NCBI RefSeq assembly: GCF_904846225.1
Contig: NZ_CAJGZJ010000009.1
Coordinates: 1 to 64,000 of the forward strand
Length of the DNA stretch: 64,000 nucleotides
Direction of reading: 5' to 3'
Origin: Psychrobacter immobilis
GTDB taxonomy: Bacteria > Pseudomonadota > Gammaproteobacteria > Pseudomonadales > Moraxellaceae
Position numbers and translations under genes: made by a program. Below, piece after piece: positions 49,705-60,933 of this stretch. The stretch's first letter is position 1, and every line of letters begins with the position of its first letter. The notes beneath the pieces were generated by a model that was not told the DNA's origin, made no database searches, and was given only the letters and a program-made list of their open reading frames with translations.

Positions 49705-50805
49705 TTATTTAAGTTTGGCAAGTGGACGGATACCAATAGCGCGGCGTGTCTTGTCTAGCTGTTTACGGCTATGACGACGGGCTTTGTCTGCGCCCATTTG
49801 TAAGATTTCTTCCAACTCTTTTGGATTGGCCATCAGTTCTTCGTAGCGTGCGCGGAATGGCGCAATTTCATCGTTGATTTTATCAAACAACGCTTGCTTC
49901 GCATCACCCCAGCCAATACCAGCGGCATACTTCGCACGCATATCAGTAATCTCTTCAGAGCTTGCAAAGGCTTTATAAATTTCAAAAATAGCAGAATCGT
50001 CAGGATCTTTTGGCTCTTCTGGCAATTGTGAGTTGGTCACAATTTTCATAATCGCTTTATGCATCTGCTTTTCAGAGCTTACTTGAGGGTTGAGCTCACC
50101 AAAGAGCGGAATAGTATTGCCATAGCTCTTACTCATCTTGCGACCGTCAAGCCCTGTCAGTAGTGGTATGTCGCTGTCAACGACCGCTAACGGTAAAGTG
50201 AATAATGTTTTATAGCGATGATTAAAAGTACCCGCAATATCACGCGCCATCTCAACATGCTGAATTTGGTCGCGACCAACGGGCACATGGGTAGCATTAA
50301 ACATTAAGATATCTGCTGCCATCAGCACCGGATAGCCAAACAATCCCATGTTAATACCTTGGTCAGGATCAACGTCTTGTTTGCTGACATTGATATCGAC
50401 TGCCGCTTTGTAAGCATGAGCGCGGTTCATTAAGCCTTTGGCACATGAACAATTTAAAACCCAAGCAAGTTCTGGTATTTCGGGCACATCTGATTGACGA
50501 TAGAAGGTCACACGCTCAGGATCAAGACCGCAGGCAATCCAAGTTGCTGCAATAGCCTTGGTCGATTCATGAATAATAGCAGGATCATAACAGCCGATAA
50601 TGCCATGATAGTCTGCCAAAAAGAAGAATGCCTCATCGTCACTATTCTGGATAGACTGAATGGCTGGACGAATCGCGCCAACGTAATTTCCCAGATGCAG
50701 AGTACCAGTCGGTTTAATACCCGTTAAAATTCGTTTGGCTTGTGCCGAGTTATTAGAAGTTTGGCTGTCAGAGGTCTGGTTATCAGAAATATGATTGTTA
50801 TTCAT
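49705..50805 (-). CDS. trpS: Tryptophanyl-tRNA synthetase
   Basis: Class I aminoacyl-tRNA synthetase. [16 protein letters not shown] carries the HIGH-type motif, and [18 protein letters not shown] the KMSKS loop. [22 protein letters not shown] binds the substrate. A Ser/Asn/Gln-rich extension of about 22 residues precedes the core. Length 366. Confidence 0.95.
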   Translation of the reverse strand: MNNNHISDNQTSDSQTSNNSAQAKRILTGIKPTGTLHLGNYVGAIRPAIQSIQNSDDEAFFFLADYHGIIGCYDPAIIHESTKAIAATWIACGLDPERVTFYRQSDVPEIPELAWVLNCSCAKGLMNRAHAYKAAVDINVSKQDVDPDQGINMGLFGYPVLMAADILMFNATHVPVGRDQIQHVEMARDIAGTFNHRYKTLFTLPLAVVDSDIPLLTGLDGRKMSKSYGNTIPLFGELNPQVSSEKQMHKAIMKIVTNSQLPEEPKDPDDSAIFEIYKAFASSEEITDMRAKYAAGIGWGDAKQALFDKINDEIAPFRARYEELMANPKELEEILQMGADKARRHSRKQLDKTRRAIGIRPLAKLK

Positions 50806-50956
50806 GGTAAATCCATTATTTGGTTTATCAAGGTTTTATTTATAAAAGTTTCGTTTTTCAATTTATTATAAATTCATCGTTATTTATATGCAGGTAATAT
50901 AAAAATATTAACCGTAAAGTATAGCAAATTTTATCAATATTTTTGGGAATAAAGGA

Positions 50957-52048
50957 TCACTTGTAGATATCAGTACGACCATTCGGCCCATGCTTAAAGC
51001 GGCGATGAAACCACATCCACTGAGTTGGGTCAATACGAATTAACCCTTCTAACACGTCGTTGACCCGAGTCGCATCAGCAACCTCGTCATTGCTTGGATA
51101 GTTATCTAATTCTGGTGTAATCGTCAGGTGATAATGTGGGCGTTTACCACGTGGCAAATTATCTGGCGTCTGCCGATAGGTATGCAATGCCATCACAGCA
51201 GGTGGGTGCGTCTTGCTACCTAATTTAGCCATACGTCGTGAGGCAGTAATAGTGGCTGCAGGCACACCAAAAAATGGCGCCATTACCCCTTGCTTTAGGC
51301 CATAGTCTTGATCAGGGGAATACCAAATAACGTGTCCTGCTTTAATGGAGGTGACTAAACTGCGCATATCACGGCTAGAAATCTGCTTACCAAACAGATT
51401 GGTGCGACCATTATAAATAAACCAGTCGAGTAGTGGATTGTTCTGCGTGCGATACATACAGTCCAAGGCAAAAAACTGAGCACAAAACAATCCTCCCAAA
51501 TCAAGCATCGTATAATGCGCCCCTATTAAAATGACAGGACGATTGTCATTTTGAGCATTAACGAGATGCTGTAGTCCAGAAATAGATACCGTACGGGTAA
51601 AAACATTGGGCCGGAACCAAGCACATAAGGTTTCGAACACGCCAATTCCTTGATTGACAAAGACTTGTTTTGCCATCAGTTCACGCTCGATCTCCAGTTT
51701 TTCTGGGAAGGCCAGCTTGAGATTAATCAATGTATCACGGCGACGCGAGCCTGCAACGCTATAACAAAAAATACCGAGCTTACGCCCCAACCAAAACTGC
51801 CAACGTAGCGGCAGATATATCATGGGTAAGCATATAATAAATAACAGCCAAATAGCCCAATATTTGGGTAATAAAAATTGCTTTTGAAAGGGCTTTTTAT
51901 CTGCTTGCGCTGTGCGTTTATGCGTTTGTGTAATCGTCGGCGTACCAGTCGGTATGGCGGGCGACTTAATCGACGGCTTTCCACTTGGTGGTGGTACGCT
52001 ACTATTAGCGGTTGGTTTGCTGGGATCGTATTGTTCTGGCGCTTTCAT
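50957..52048 (-). CDS. Lipid A acyltransferase (LpxL/HtrB family)
   Basis: Inner-membrane late acyltransferase of lipid A synthesis. The start at 52048 has AGAAGGAT upstream, whereas the earlier in-frame ATG does not. After a Pro/Lys-rich N-terminal tail and one membrane segment (YWAIWLLFIICLPMIYLPL), the catalytic H-x4-D motif (IGAHYTMLDLGGL) is clear, with GRTNLFGKQISSRDMRSL and YSPDQDYG. Whether it is LpxL or LpxM/P-type cannot be decided. Confidence 0.9.
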   Translation of the reverse strand: MKAPEQYDPSKPTANSSVPPPSGKPSIKSPAIPTGTPTITQTHKRTAQADKKPFQKQFLLPKYWAIWLLFIICLPMIYLPLRWQFWLGRKLGIFCYSVAGSRRRDTLINLKLAFPEKLEIERELMAKQVFVNQGIGVFETLCAWFRPNVFTRTVSISGLQHLVNAQNDNRPVILIGAHYTMLDLGGLFCAQFFALDCMYRTQNNPLLDWFIYNGRTNLFGKQISSRDMRSLVTSIKAGHVIWYSPDQDYGLKQGVMAPFFGVPAATITASRRMAKLGSKTHPPAVMALHTYRQTPDNLPRGKRPHYHLTITPELDNYPSNDEVADATRVNDVLEGLIRIDPTQWMWFHRRFKHGPNGRTDIYK

Positions 52049-52296
52049 AATATCCTTCTGCAGCACTGTTTATGACATCAGGGCTAATAATGAAAAGTTG
52101 CTGATATGATGGGGTAGCATCAGACGCTTTGCAAGTTAGAATTTTCACAGGGTCTCTATTTTGCAGTGTTGAAGTAAATTACTCGTGCTCCAAGTATTAG
52201 CACAAAGATATGAGTATTTGACAGCTATGAATGATTAATTTATCACAGGAATAGTTTGATTGAGACATTCATGTGACTAACACGCCATTAACAGGC

Positions 52297-52337
52297 ATAA
52301 AAAAACCTTACAAGCTGTGACCAGCTTATAAGGTTTT
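52297..52337 (-). terminator. Intrinsic terminator of rplM-rpsI
   Basis: 15-base arms with one mismatch (52302-52316, 52323-52337) and loop GTGACC are followed by TTTTTT on the minus strand. The rest of 52067-52420 shows no gene. Confidence 0.85.
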
Positions 52338-52420
52338 GCAAATCTACACGCTTACTCAGTTCAGTTACTGTGGCTCCGAGAAAAAGACAACAGTAACAAA
52401 CAGAGAAGAGAGAGCTTTGA

Positions 52421-52807
52421 TTAACGTTTTGAGAACTGTGGACGTTTACGTGCTTTACGTAGACCCAGTTTCTTACGTTCAACTTGACGTGAATCACGAG
52501 TAACAAAACCAGCTGCTTTTAGAGCAGGTTTCAAAGTTTCGTCAGCTTCGATTAATGCACGTGTAATACCGTGGCGAATTGCGCCCGCTTGACCACTAAT
52601 ACCACCGCCTGCAACAGTCACATATAAATCATATGCGTTAACAGAATCAAGTAGTTCTAGAGGCTGACGAACAACCATGCGTGAAGTTTCACGGCTAAAG
52701 TATTCATCAAGTGGCTTACCGTTAACAACGATACTACCAGTACCTTTTGATAAAAAGACACGAGCAGTAGACGTCTTGCGGCGACCAGTTCCGTAATTGC
52801 GTTCCAT
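52421..52807 (-). CDS. rpsI: 30S ribosomal protein S9
   Basis: Small-subunit protein whose tail touches the P-site t[19 protein letters not shown] and the basic C-terminus [17 protein letters not shown] are diagnostic. 128 residues. Follows rplM by 10 bp. Confidence 0.97.
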   Translation of the reverse strand: MERNYGTGRRKTSTARVFLSKGTGSIVVNGKPLDEYFSRETSRMVVRQPLELLDSVNAYDLYVTVAGGGISGQAGAIRHGITRALIEADETLKPALKAAGFVTRDSRQVERKKLGLRKARKRPQFSKR

Positions 52808-52817
52808 AAGTATATCC

Positions 52818-53246
52818 TTAGATGTCTAGTTCTTTAGGTTGCTGTGCAGTATGTGGATGTTCAGTACCCGCATATAGTTTCAGCTTCTTGATCATCGCAT
52901 AGCCAAGAGGGCCCTTTGGAAGCATACCCTTAACTGCTTTGTGTAGAACATCTTCAGGCTTATGTGCAATCAGCTTAGTGAAGTTGGTTTCTTTAATACC
53001 GCCTGGGTAACCACTGTGACGATAGTACTTTTTATCTTGAGCTTTTTTACCCGTTACCGCAATTTTCTCTGCATTGATGACAACAATAAAGTCACCAGTG
53101 TCTACGTGTGGAGTATAACAAGTCTTATGCTTGCCACGTAAGCGAGTAGCGATTTGAGTAGCTAAGCGACCAAGAGTTTTGCCGTCAGCATCTACGACAA
53201 ACCACTCATGGGTCACTTCAGCTGGTTTTGCACTAAGTGTTTTCAT
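52818..53246 (-). CDS. rplM: 50S ribosomal protein L13
   Basis: Early-assembly large-subunit protein. [32 protein letters not shown] and [19 protein letters not shown] are diagnostic. 142 residues. First gene of the rplM-rpsI operon. Confidence 0.97.
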   Translation of the reverse strand: MKTLSAKPAEVTHEWFVVDADGKTLGRLATQIATRLRGKHKTCYTPHVDTGDFIVVINAEKIAVTGKKAQDKKYYRHSGYPGGIKETNFTKLIAHKPEDVLHKAVKGMLPKGPLGYAMIKKLKLYAGTEHPHTAQQPKELDI

Positions 53247-53500
53247 GATAAAACCTTAAAATTAGAATTCGTTGAGAGTTTAGCTGGGAACGGGGCTCTC
53301 AAAAAACAGACTGCACATTATAAGCAGTAGCGCCTACGCTTGCAAGCTGCATTGGGGTTTATTTTTGCCTTAGATACATTAAGCTGCAGCAATTGGTCAG
53401 TTTTTAAGCGGTTTTAGACATTTTTAGCTGGTATTCAATAATTTTACTAAAAAGGCTCATTTAAAAACGGTGGCTGTTGCCTTTGGCAATCAAGATACAA

Positions 53501-54187
53501 TTATGACGATGACAATCGATAAAGTCCAGCGACAACTTGTCCAACTTTAGTATGTTTTAAACATTTAAAACCGATTTTATGTTGACTTTTTAGTAGATTA
53601 GCATCTAAGTTTTCATTAACAGAGTTCGCCAGTTGTTTTAATTGATCGTCTAAATCTTTGTCCGCTTCTAAGTAAATCAGCGTTTCTGTATCGATCAATG
53701 AATGGCTAATCAATGCCATTAAAATAGGCTGCCATAAGTCGTGAGCATAAGGCGGATCGATAAATACAACATCAAAATGACGCTGAGTCAGCTGATTTTT
53801 AGTCAATACTTGCTCGGCTGTGCCCTGAATGATTTGGTAAGTGGTGGCATCAACGCGCAACTGTTCAGTACTTTGGCGCAGCATGTCAACTTGTGCAGGA
53901 TTGACTTCGATAAAGGTGGCGTGTGCTGCTCCGCGTGATAACGCTTCGAACCCTAGCACGCCACTACCAGCGCAGCTATCAAGTATATGAGCGCCATGAA
54001 TATCAGCCAATAGCCAGTTAAATAGCGTCTCTCGCAGCCGATCTGGCGTTGGGCGTAGGCCTTCTGCATCGACAAAGCGCACGCTACGGCGTTTAAACTG
54101 ACCACCAATGATACGCACGTCACCCGCCGCTACCTGTTTAACTTTATGACTCTTTTTAGGCTCGCGGCCGCTTAAGGACTTCTTCAT
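53501..54187 (-). CDS. rsmD: 16S rRNA (guanine-966-N2)-methyltransferase
   Basis: Methylates G966 of 16S rRNA. VRIIGGQFKRRSVRF and GLRPTPDRLRETLFNWL form the RNA-binding start; HILDSCAGSGVLGFEALSRGA is the SAM loop and VVFIDPPYAHDLW the DPPY catalytic motif. A Lys-rich N-terminal tail of about 20 residues is extra. It lies 23 bp downstream of mrdA. Confidence 0.93.
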   Translation of the reverse strand: MKKSLSGREPKKSHKVKQVAAGDVRIIGGQFKRRSVRFVDAEGLRPTPDRLRETLFNWLLADIHGAHILDSCAGSGVLGFEALSRGAAHATFIEVNPAQVDMLRQSTEQLRVDATTYQIIQGTAEQVLTKNQLTQRHFDVVFIDPPYAHDLWQPILMALISHSLIDTETLIYLEADKDLDDQLKQLANSVNENLDANLLKSQHKIGFKCLKHTKVGQVVAGLYRLSSS

Positions 54188-54210
54188 GGCAAATCTCGTT
54201 TACGCTGTCG

Positions 54211-56184
54211 TTACTCAGTGGTTGCCGCAGTTATTGCTGCTTTTTCTTCTAGCGCTTTTGCTTCTTTATCGCGTATGGCGTCACGTGCGGCTTTGTCAAA
54301 CGCTTTTTGGCGTTTAATCGCTTTAAGCTGATCTGCTGTCGGCGGCAAAATAGGATCGGTTTTGCGTTGTAGTACCCAGTAGTCAAATAAAGCACGACCA
54401 ATAGGAGCTGCGACGGCACCACCACCACCACCATTTTCGACCAGTACGGCAAGTGCGATCTCTGGGTTTTCTACGGGTGCGAAACCGTTAAACCAAGCGT
54501 GATCCCAGTAGCGTGGGTCTAGTGCGGCTTTATTGTAACGTTTACCCTGAGCGATAGATTTTACTTGCGCTGTTCCAGATTTACCGGCAGTACGATAGCG
54601 CGGATTGTAAGCGCGCCGTGCCGTGCCATGCTTAACCGTTTCTTCCATGGCATCATGCATACGCAGCCAATCAGAAGGTTTGCCGTTATAATCTATTTTG
54701 CCATCAGGCTTGGTGATAACCTTCACTTCAGCGGCCCCATCGCTGCTTTTTAGCAGATGCGGGGTGATATGATAGCCTTTGTTGGCTGTCATGGCAGTGG
54801 CATTGGCGATCTGTAACGGTGTTGCTAAAAAATAGCCTTGACCGATACTGACCGAAATAGTCTCACCCGGTAGCCAGCCTTTATCATAGGTATCTTTCTT
54901 CCATTTGGGCGATGGCATAATGCCTGATTTTTCATTGGGTAAATCGATACCCGTTTGTGCGCCAAAACCAAAGCGTACCATCCAATCATGCAGGCGCTGA
55001 ATGCCCATCTCATAGGCCAATTTATAATAGTAAGTGTCGACTGATTGTATGATAGACGTTTTTAAATTTACCGTACCGTGACCACCGCGCTTCCAGTCAC
55101 GGAATCGATGTGAATCTCCCGGTAAGCTAAAATAACCAGGATCATAAATAGTGGTATCCCAATTACGTAAACCGTAATGAATACCGCTTAAGCCTTCAAA
55201 GGGCTTAATGGTAGAGCCGGGCGGGTAGGTGCCTTGTAGCGCCCGATTATATAATGGCTGGTCAATGTCTTCTCTTAACGCGCCATAATCTTTAAACGAG
55301 ATACCGGATATAAAAGGGTTGGGGTCATAGCTTGGGTTACTGACGAAGGCCAGTACGTCACCGTTTTTGGGATCTATCGCGACAATAGCGCCGCGACGAC
55401 CATCGAGCTGCTGCTGAGCAACGGTTTGTAATCCGTAGTCTAAGCTCAAAGTAATGTCATTGCCGGATACGGGCGGCTTGGTGTCTAATTGACGTATGAT
55501 ATTGCCATGAGCATCAGTTTCTACTGATTGATAACCGGGTTGTCCCAATAATATGTCTTCATAATAATCTTCGATCCCAATCTTACCAATCAGGTCAGTT
55601 CCAGCGTAGTGATCTTTATCAATACGTTTGCTTTCTTTATCATTGATACGACCAACGTAGCCGATGACATGAGCAAATAATTCATCATAAGGATAGGAAC
55701 GCGTCAACTTGCTTTGAATCGTGACACCGCGAAAAAAGGGTTTACGCTCACTAAACTGGGCCAGTTGCGTATCTGTTACATCAATCCTGATGGTCACAGG
55801 ATCATTTTTACTTTTACTCAGACGCGCCAAAATATCAGTGATTTCTTCATCTGTCAGATCAAAGATAGGTGCGAGCAATTTTAATGTACGTTCTGGATTC
55901 TCTACTTCGTCAGGGCTCAACATTGCCGTAAATACAGGTTGATTGTCTGCCAAGATTATACCGTTGCGATCATAAATATAGCCGCGGCTGGGCGGTGCAG
56001 ATATCAATTTGATACGATTTTTGTCTGCTTGGGTTGTATATTTATCATGGGCATAAACTTGCAAATAACCATAGCGCATTATCAAGCCGCCCAAACCCAC
56101 AAATATTAAAATACCAAGGATAATAATGCGACTAGTAAAAACATTATTAACCTGTTCAGTATGGGGAGTCATTGGTTTATTCAT
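54211..56184 (-). CDS. mrdA: Penicillin-binding protein 2
   Basis: Elongasome transpeptidase with one N-terminal membrane anchor (IIILGILIFVGLGGLIMRYG) and a dimerisation domain (PPSRGYIYDRNGIILADN). The acyl-enzyme serine is in PPGSTIKPFEGL (S-x-x-K), followed by TDLIGKIGIEDYYE upstream and the KSGTAQ triad region. Length 657, with a charged C-terminal tail. No rodA homolog is adjacent within the window. Confidence 0.95.
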   Translation of the reverse strand: MNKPMTPHTEQVNNVFTSRIIILGILIFVGLGGLIMRYGYLQVYAHDKYTTQADKNRIKLISAPPSRGYIYDRNGIILADNQPVFTAMLSPDEVENPERTLKLLAPIFDLTDEEITDILARLSKSKNDPVTIRIDVTDTQLAQFSERKPFFRGVTIQSKLTRSYPYDELFAHVIGYVGRINDKESKRIDKDHYAGTDLIGKIGIEDYYEDILLGQPGYQSVETDAHGNIIRQLDTKPPVSGNDITLSLDYGLQTVAQQQLDGRRGAIVAIDPKNGDVLAFVSNPSYDPNPFISGISFKDYGALREDIDQPLYNRALQGTYPPGSTIKPFEGLSGIHYGLRNWDTTIYDPGYFSLPGDSHRFRDWKRGGHGTVNLKTSIIQSVDTYYYKLAYEMGIQRLHDWMVRFGFGAQTGIDLPNEKSGIMPSPKWKKDTYDKGWLPGETISVSIGQGYFLATPLQIANATAMTANKGYHITPHLLKSSDGAAEVKVITKPDGKIDYNGKPSDWLRMHDAMEETVKHGTARRAYNPRYRTAGKSGTAQVKSIAQGKRYNKAALDPRYWDHAWFNGFAPVENPEIALAVLVENGGGGGAVAAPIGRALFDYWVLQRKTDPILPPTADQLKAIKRQKAFDKAARDAIRDKEAKALEEKAAITAATTE

Positions 56185-56670
56185 ATAAAGTCAGAGCCAA
56201 AACGGTCAGTGAATCAATAAAAGAGATAAATGAGTAGGGCAGTTAGCCAAAGTGCGGTGAGCATAAAGGATAATGCAAAGGATTTCAATCACATAGGCTG
56301 ACCTAATTTGAAATAACAATGCATCAGCTTGATTTTAGATAATCACTGGCATTTAGAGAGCAATTATAACAGAACAAGTCATAGGACGCAGTATTCAGCC
56401 ATTTATTTTGTCGTTATCATTGGCTAAGTTGCTTATAGATGATGGTCATGTTTTTGCGATTGCAGAAAAGCCGTCAAACGTGTCATCTCTAGTCACAACT
56501 TGCCTAGGTTCTACGTGTGCTAAAGAGTAGCAAGTATGCTAAAATCAGGCGATTTATTTTATAGTAATTATTATGGGCAGAGCGTGTTTCTGTTAAGCCT
56601 TCTAATTTGCTAACCGTAGTTTATTAGCAACGATACTCAACCTCCAACTTCTTTAGGGGCAAGACAATTC
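56185..56670. other. Gap between mrdA and the DUF445 gene
   Basis: Divergent promoter region with no supported gene, RNA or strong hairpin on either strand. Confidence 0.4.
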
Positions 56671-58005
56671 ATGGATGCAACTTCATTGTGGCAGACGATA
56701 GCTGAGCACCCAGAATTTTTTGCTATGCTAACCATTCCGCCAGTAACAGCATTTGTCACATGGATACACGTTTGGATGGCGCTTAAAATGCTGTTTTATC
56801 CGATTAAGTTTTGGGGCATTCGTATCCCAAACTTCCCTTTTTTTGGGTTACCGGGTATTGGCTGGCAAGGTATCGTTCCACGCAAAGCGGGTAAAATATC
56901 AGGCGTTATCGTTGATCAGACGCTGTCAAAACTTGGCTCGCTTGATGAGTTTTTTCAGGCAATGGAGCCTGAGCAAATGGCGGTATTCATCACTGATACG
57001 GTGGACAAAAATCTTGAGCCACTGATTGATGAAATCATGCTGGATCATTCGCCAGCGCTATGGGGTAATCTGCCTTATGCGTTAAAGCGCCGCGTTTATG
57101 CTCAAGCACATCAAGAATTGCCCAATATTATGCAGTCTTTGGTGACTGACCTGACCTATCATGTCGAAGATTTGGTTGATATGCGTAAGATGATTGTCAA
57201 TACGATGGAAAGCGATCGTCGTTTGATGGTCAATATGTTTTTAAAAGTCGGACAAAAAGAAATTAATTTTATTTGGCATATTAGTGCTTTGATTGGTTTG
57301 ATCTTCGGTGTTGTTCAGATGTTCATATTTTTGCTGGTGCCGCAGCATTGGACCGTACCGTTTTTTGCCGCGATTTGGGGCTTTCTCACCAATTGGATCG
57401 CGATTTGGATGGTATTTAATCCAGTAGAACCACACTTTATACCTTATTTGAAGTTTTTTAGCGTACAAAGCCGTTTCCCCTTTATCAAACCGCAGATGTC
57501 TCACATCGCGCAGTATCGCCTGCAAGGTGGCTTTATGAAGCGCCAAGAGGAAGTTTCCGAAGTTTTCGCTGAAATTGTCGTGAAGGATTTGGTGACGCTT
57601 GAGAACATCATGAATGAGATGATGTATGGTGACAACGCTGCGCAAACACGTGAGTTGATGAAGTCACATCTGTATAAGGTGCTAGAGTCGCCTGTTATTA
57701 GTACCACATTGCGTGTCGGTTTGGGCCGCCGCGAGTATGGTCAGTTAAAAAACACCATTATCGATAAGTCTATTGTTGCCACGATGGTGCCATTGCGTGA
57801 TCCTGAACTGAACGAAAGCCGCGCCAGTAAAATATTTGGTCTGTTTCGTGATCGGATTCGTGCGCTAACGCCCAGTGAGTTCCAAAACTTATTGCGCCCC
57901 GCTTTTCGTGAAGACGAGATGACCTTAATTGTTTTGGGTGGTTTAACGGGCTTTTTAGCAGGGTGGTTGCATCTGATCTTGGTATTCTTTCCAGCAATGC
58001 AATAA
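56671..58005 (+). CDS. DUF445-family membrane protein
   Basis: Inner-membrane protein of unknown function. It begins and ends with membrane segments (FVTWIHVWMALKMLFYPI, and LGGLTGFLAGWLHLILVFF) and has another pair in the middle (ISALIGLIFGVVQMFIFLLV, FLTNWIAIWMVF). GIRIPNFPFFGLPGIGWQGIVPRKAGKIS is a conserved DUF445 block. Length 444 matches. Single gene upstream of the ccm cluster. Confidence 0.88.
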   Translation: MDATSLWQTIAEHPEFFAMLTIPPVTAFVTWIHVWMALKMLFYPIKFWGIRIPNFPFFGLPGIGWQGIVPRKAGKISGVIVDQTLSKLGSLDEFFQAMEPEQMAVFITDTVDKNLEPLIDEIMLDHSPALWGNLPYALKRRVYAQAHQELPNIMQSLVTDLTYHVEDLVDMRKMIVNTMESDRRLMVNMFLKVGQKEINFIWHISALIGLIFGVVQMFIFLLVPQHWTVPFFAAIWGFLTNWIAIWMVFNPVEPHFIPYLKFFSVQSRFPFIKPQMSHIAQYRLQGGFMKRQEEVSEVFAEIVVKDLVTLENIMNEMMYGDNAAQTRELMKSHLYKVLESPVISTTLRVGLGRREYGQLKNTIIDKSIVATMVPLRDPELNESRASKIFGLFRDRIRALTPSEFQNLLRPAFREDEMTLIVLGGLTGFLAGWLHLILVFFPAMQ

Positions 58006-58247
58006 TAAATAGACTTTTAGCGCCTCATACACATGATTATCGGGGCTATACAAGAATGTGGCAATTAGGAATATGACGACGTGACGCTGATGTATCCTGC
58101 TGTAAGATCCTAAGCTGCAAGTGCTGATAGCGATAATGATGGTAGTGAAAATGTGAGCAGTAACAAATATTAGATGTTTTGCGTACCCTAACATTCGACT
58201 CCGTAAAATAAACAATGACCGTATTAAGGTAAACAGGGTTAGACCGT

Positions 58248-60272
58248 ATGTTAATCACAGAATTGGGTTACTTTGCCTTGCTAGCTGCTTTTGTATTGGC
58301 GATTTTGCAGGTAGTGTTACCAACCGTTGGCGTCATGCGCGACTATGTTGCATGGCAGCGTCTGGCACCAAGTCTTGCGTGGGCACAATTTGCCGCAATG
58401 ATTATATCGTTTTCTGCGTTGATGGCAGGCTTTTATTATAATGACTTTAGTCTCGTCTATGTCACTCAACACTCTAATACTTTGTTGCCTTGGTACTATA
58501 AGTTATCGGCGACTTGGGGCGGTCATGAAGGGTCATTGCTGCTTTGGATGACGATTATGGCCACTTGGTGTGCGCTGGTTTCTTATTTCAGCCGTGGTCT
58601 ACCTCTGTCTATGCGCGCGCGAGTATTGGTGATTTTAGCGGGCGTGCAGATGATGATGCTAGCGATGCTTATCTTTACATCATCGCCGTTTGATCGCACA
58701 TTGCCCAATTTGCCTGTCGATGGCGCGGATTTAAACCCTGTATTGCAAGATTTTGGTTTGATCATTCATCCGCCCATGCTTTACATGGGTTATGTAGGGA
58801 TGGTTGTGCCGTTTGCTTTTTGTATGGCGGCATTGTGGGAAGGGCGCTTGGATGCGGTATGGACCCGCTGGTCACGGCCGTGGGCGCTGGCTGCTTGGGG
58901 ATTCTTGACCGTGGGTATCGCGCTTGGCTCGTGGTGGGCTTATTATGAACTTGGCTGGGGCGGTTGGTGGTTTTGGGATCCAGTAGAGAACGCCTCATTG
59001 ATGCCATGGCTGGCTGGCACGGCGTTATTACATTCGCTTGGGGTCACCGAAAAACGAGGTGTCTTTAAAGCGTGGACGATTATGCTGGCAATTTTTGCTT
59101 TTGCGCTCAGTCTACTAGGTACGTTCTTAGTTCGTTCAGGCGTTATTACTTCCGTACACTCGTTTGCCGCTGATCCAACGCGTGGTCTTGTCATCCTCAT
59201 GATTCTTGGTGTGATCATCGGGGGCGGTTTGTTTATGTTTGCCATACGCGGTTGGCGTTTGACCGTTGAAAGTCAGTATCAGCTCATATCACGCGAGTCT
59301 TTTTTGGTCATTAATAACGTGATTATTTTGATTTCGACCTTAGTCGTACTACTGGGTACGCTATATCCCATTATTGCCGATTCCTTTAATTTAGGTCAGG
59401 TATCAGTTGGCCCTCCTTACTTTAATGCGCTATTTGTTCCTCTAACATGGCTGTTATTAATAGCGATGGGCATGGGCTCTAATATTCGCTGGAAAAAAGA
59501 CAGTCGACCGCTTTTGGGCGTCGGGATGGTGATTGCGGTAAGTAGCCTAATATTAGCAGCGATTATCACGTACTTTGTGAGTCCGTCTGCCATGCTCAAT
59601 ATTGGGGTGACTTTGGCAGTCAGTTTTTGGGTGCTGCTATGGATGATTGTCGATTTCAGAGACAAAACTAAAAATGCCCCAAGCCGTCTTAAGGGCTTAC
59701 GGCAGCTGCGCCTAAGTTATTGGGGTCAACAGACAGCTCATATCGGTGTAATCGTTGCGGTCATTGGCGTCGCATTCACCAGCACCCTGAGCATAGAGCG
59801 TGATGTGGCACTGGGACCAAATGACACTATCCATGTCCAAGGCTATGACTTTACTGTGAAAGACTTTCATGAAGTCAAAGGCAGTAACTTTGATGCCACA
59901 CAAGCTGAAGTTGAGATTAGTAAAGACGGTCAAGTTGTGACTACTGTTTATCCCGAAAAACGTAATTATATTATCAGTATGATGCCGATTACAGAAGCGG
60001 CTATTGATGCCAGTCTCATGCGTGATGTGTACGTAGCGCTAGGTGAGCCTATCGCTGAGAACAGTAATCAATGGGCGTTTCGTATTTATGTCAAACCACT
60101 TATTCGTTGGATATGGCTTGGCGCGCTCATAATGGCGTTCGGTGCACTCCTGAGTATTCTCGATAACCGTTATCGTATCAAAAAAACGAAAACACAAATC
60201 ACTGACAATGAACCAGGATTTACCACGGTTACTGATTTGGATAAGCCAGCAACCAAGTTGGGAGGTCATTAA
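58248..60272 (+). CDS. ccmF: Cytochrome c heme lyase subunit CcmF
   Basis: Membrane heme lyase of the System I cytochrome c maturation pathway. It carries the WWD heme-handling motif (WGGWWFWDPVENASLMPWL), the TM core with HPPMLYMGYVG and periplasmic histidines (LLHSLGVTEKRG). 674 residues, full length. First gene of the ccmFGHI cluster; the ccmABCDE genes are not in this window. Confidence 0.95.
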   Translation: MLITELGYFALLAAFVLAILQVVLPTVGVMRDYVAWQRLAPSLAWAQFAAMIISFSALMAGFYYNDFSLVYVTQHSNTLLPWYYKLSATWGGHEGSLLLWMTIMATWCALVSYFSRGLPLSMRARVLVILAGVQMMMLAMLIFTSSPFDRTLPNLPVDGADLNPVLQDFGLIIHPPMLYMGYVGMVVPFAFCMAALWEGRLDAVWTRWSRPWALAAWGFLTVGIALGSWWAYYELGWGGWWFWDPVENASLMPWLAGTALLHSLGVTEKRGVFKAWTIMLAIFAFALSLLGTFLVRSGVITSVHSFAADPTRGLVILMILGVIIGGGLFMFAIRGWRLTVESQYQLISRESFLVINNVIILISTLVVLLGTLYPIIADSFNLGQVSVGPPYFNALFVPLTWLLLIAMGMGSNIRWKKDSRPLLGVGMVIAVSSLILAAIITYFVSPSAMLNIGVTLAVSFWVLLWMIVDFRDKTKNAPSRLKGLRQLRLSYWGQQTAHIGVIVAVIGVAFTSTLSIERDVALGPNDTIHVQGYDFTVKDFHEVKGSNFDATQAEVEISKDGQVVTTVYPEKRNYIISMMPITEAAIDASLMRDVYVALGEPIAENSNQWAFRIYVKPLIRWIWLGALIMAFGALLSILDNRYRIKKTKTQITDNEPGFTTVTDLDKPATKLGGH

Positions 60273-60273
60273 T

Positions 60274-60933
60274 ATGAGCGCATCAAATAATTCCTCTGAT
60301 CCAAATGCTAAACAAGATAAGATAAGCGGCGTCAAAACCATGAATAAAAAGCAGCTTAAGTTATGGTTTTTAATTCCGCTGATTGTTTTCATCGGTTTGA
60401 TCGTCATGCTATATCTACGTTTGGGTAAGCCTACCGATATCGTAACCAATACGGCGCTTGAGCGTCCTGTGCCTGCTTTTGAGTTACCATTATTGTCAGA
60501 CACCAGTCGTATCATGACCAATGAGAATTTGCCTGATAAGCCTTTTTTGATGAATATCTGGGGTTCTTGGTGTCCCACTTGTATTATCGAACATCCTTTT
60601 TTAATGCAGTTGGAGGAGCGTGGTGTCAATTTGGTAGGCGTTAACTATAAAGATGATATTGGCAATGCCTTGGGATATTTGAACCGAGGTGGTGATCCAT
60701 TCTCGATGTCCATTCAGGATTTATCTGGTCAGTTTGCTTTAGACTTGGGTTTGACAGGTGCGCCTGAGACTTTCGTCGTCGATGGTGACGGTGTGATTCG
60801 TCAGCATATTATTGGTGAGATCACTGAAAGTAATTGGCAAAGTCGTATTACCCCTTGCTTGATGGTGCTCAATGAAGCCAGTAATAAAAGCGTCAGTCCA
60901 AATCCTAATCAGGTTGCGGAGGCGTGTAAATGA
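60274..60933 (+). CDS. ccmG: Thiol:disulfide oxidoreductase CcmG/DsbE
   Basis: Membrane-anchored thioredoxin-fold reductase that keeps apocytochrome cysteines reduced. GGAGG fixes the start at 60274; upstream frame codons lie inside ccmF. One membrane segment (LWFLIPLIVFIGLIVMLYL), active site WCPTC, and the cis-Pro loop GLTGAPETFVVDGDG. 219 residues, somewhat longer at the C-terminus than E. coli CcmG. Confidence 0.94.
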   Translation: MSASNNSSDPNAKQDKISGVKTMNKKQLKLWFLIPLIVFIGLIVMLYLRLGKPTDIVTNTALERPVPAFELPLLSDTSRIMTNENLPDKPFLMNIWGSWCPTCIIEHPFLMQLEERGVNLVGVNYKDDIGNALGYLNRGGDPFSMSIQDLSGQFALDLGLTGAPETFVVDGDGVIRQHIIGEITESNWQSRITPCLMVLNEASNKSVSPNPNQVAEACK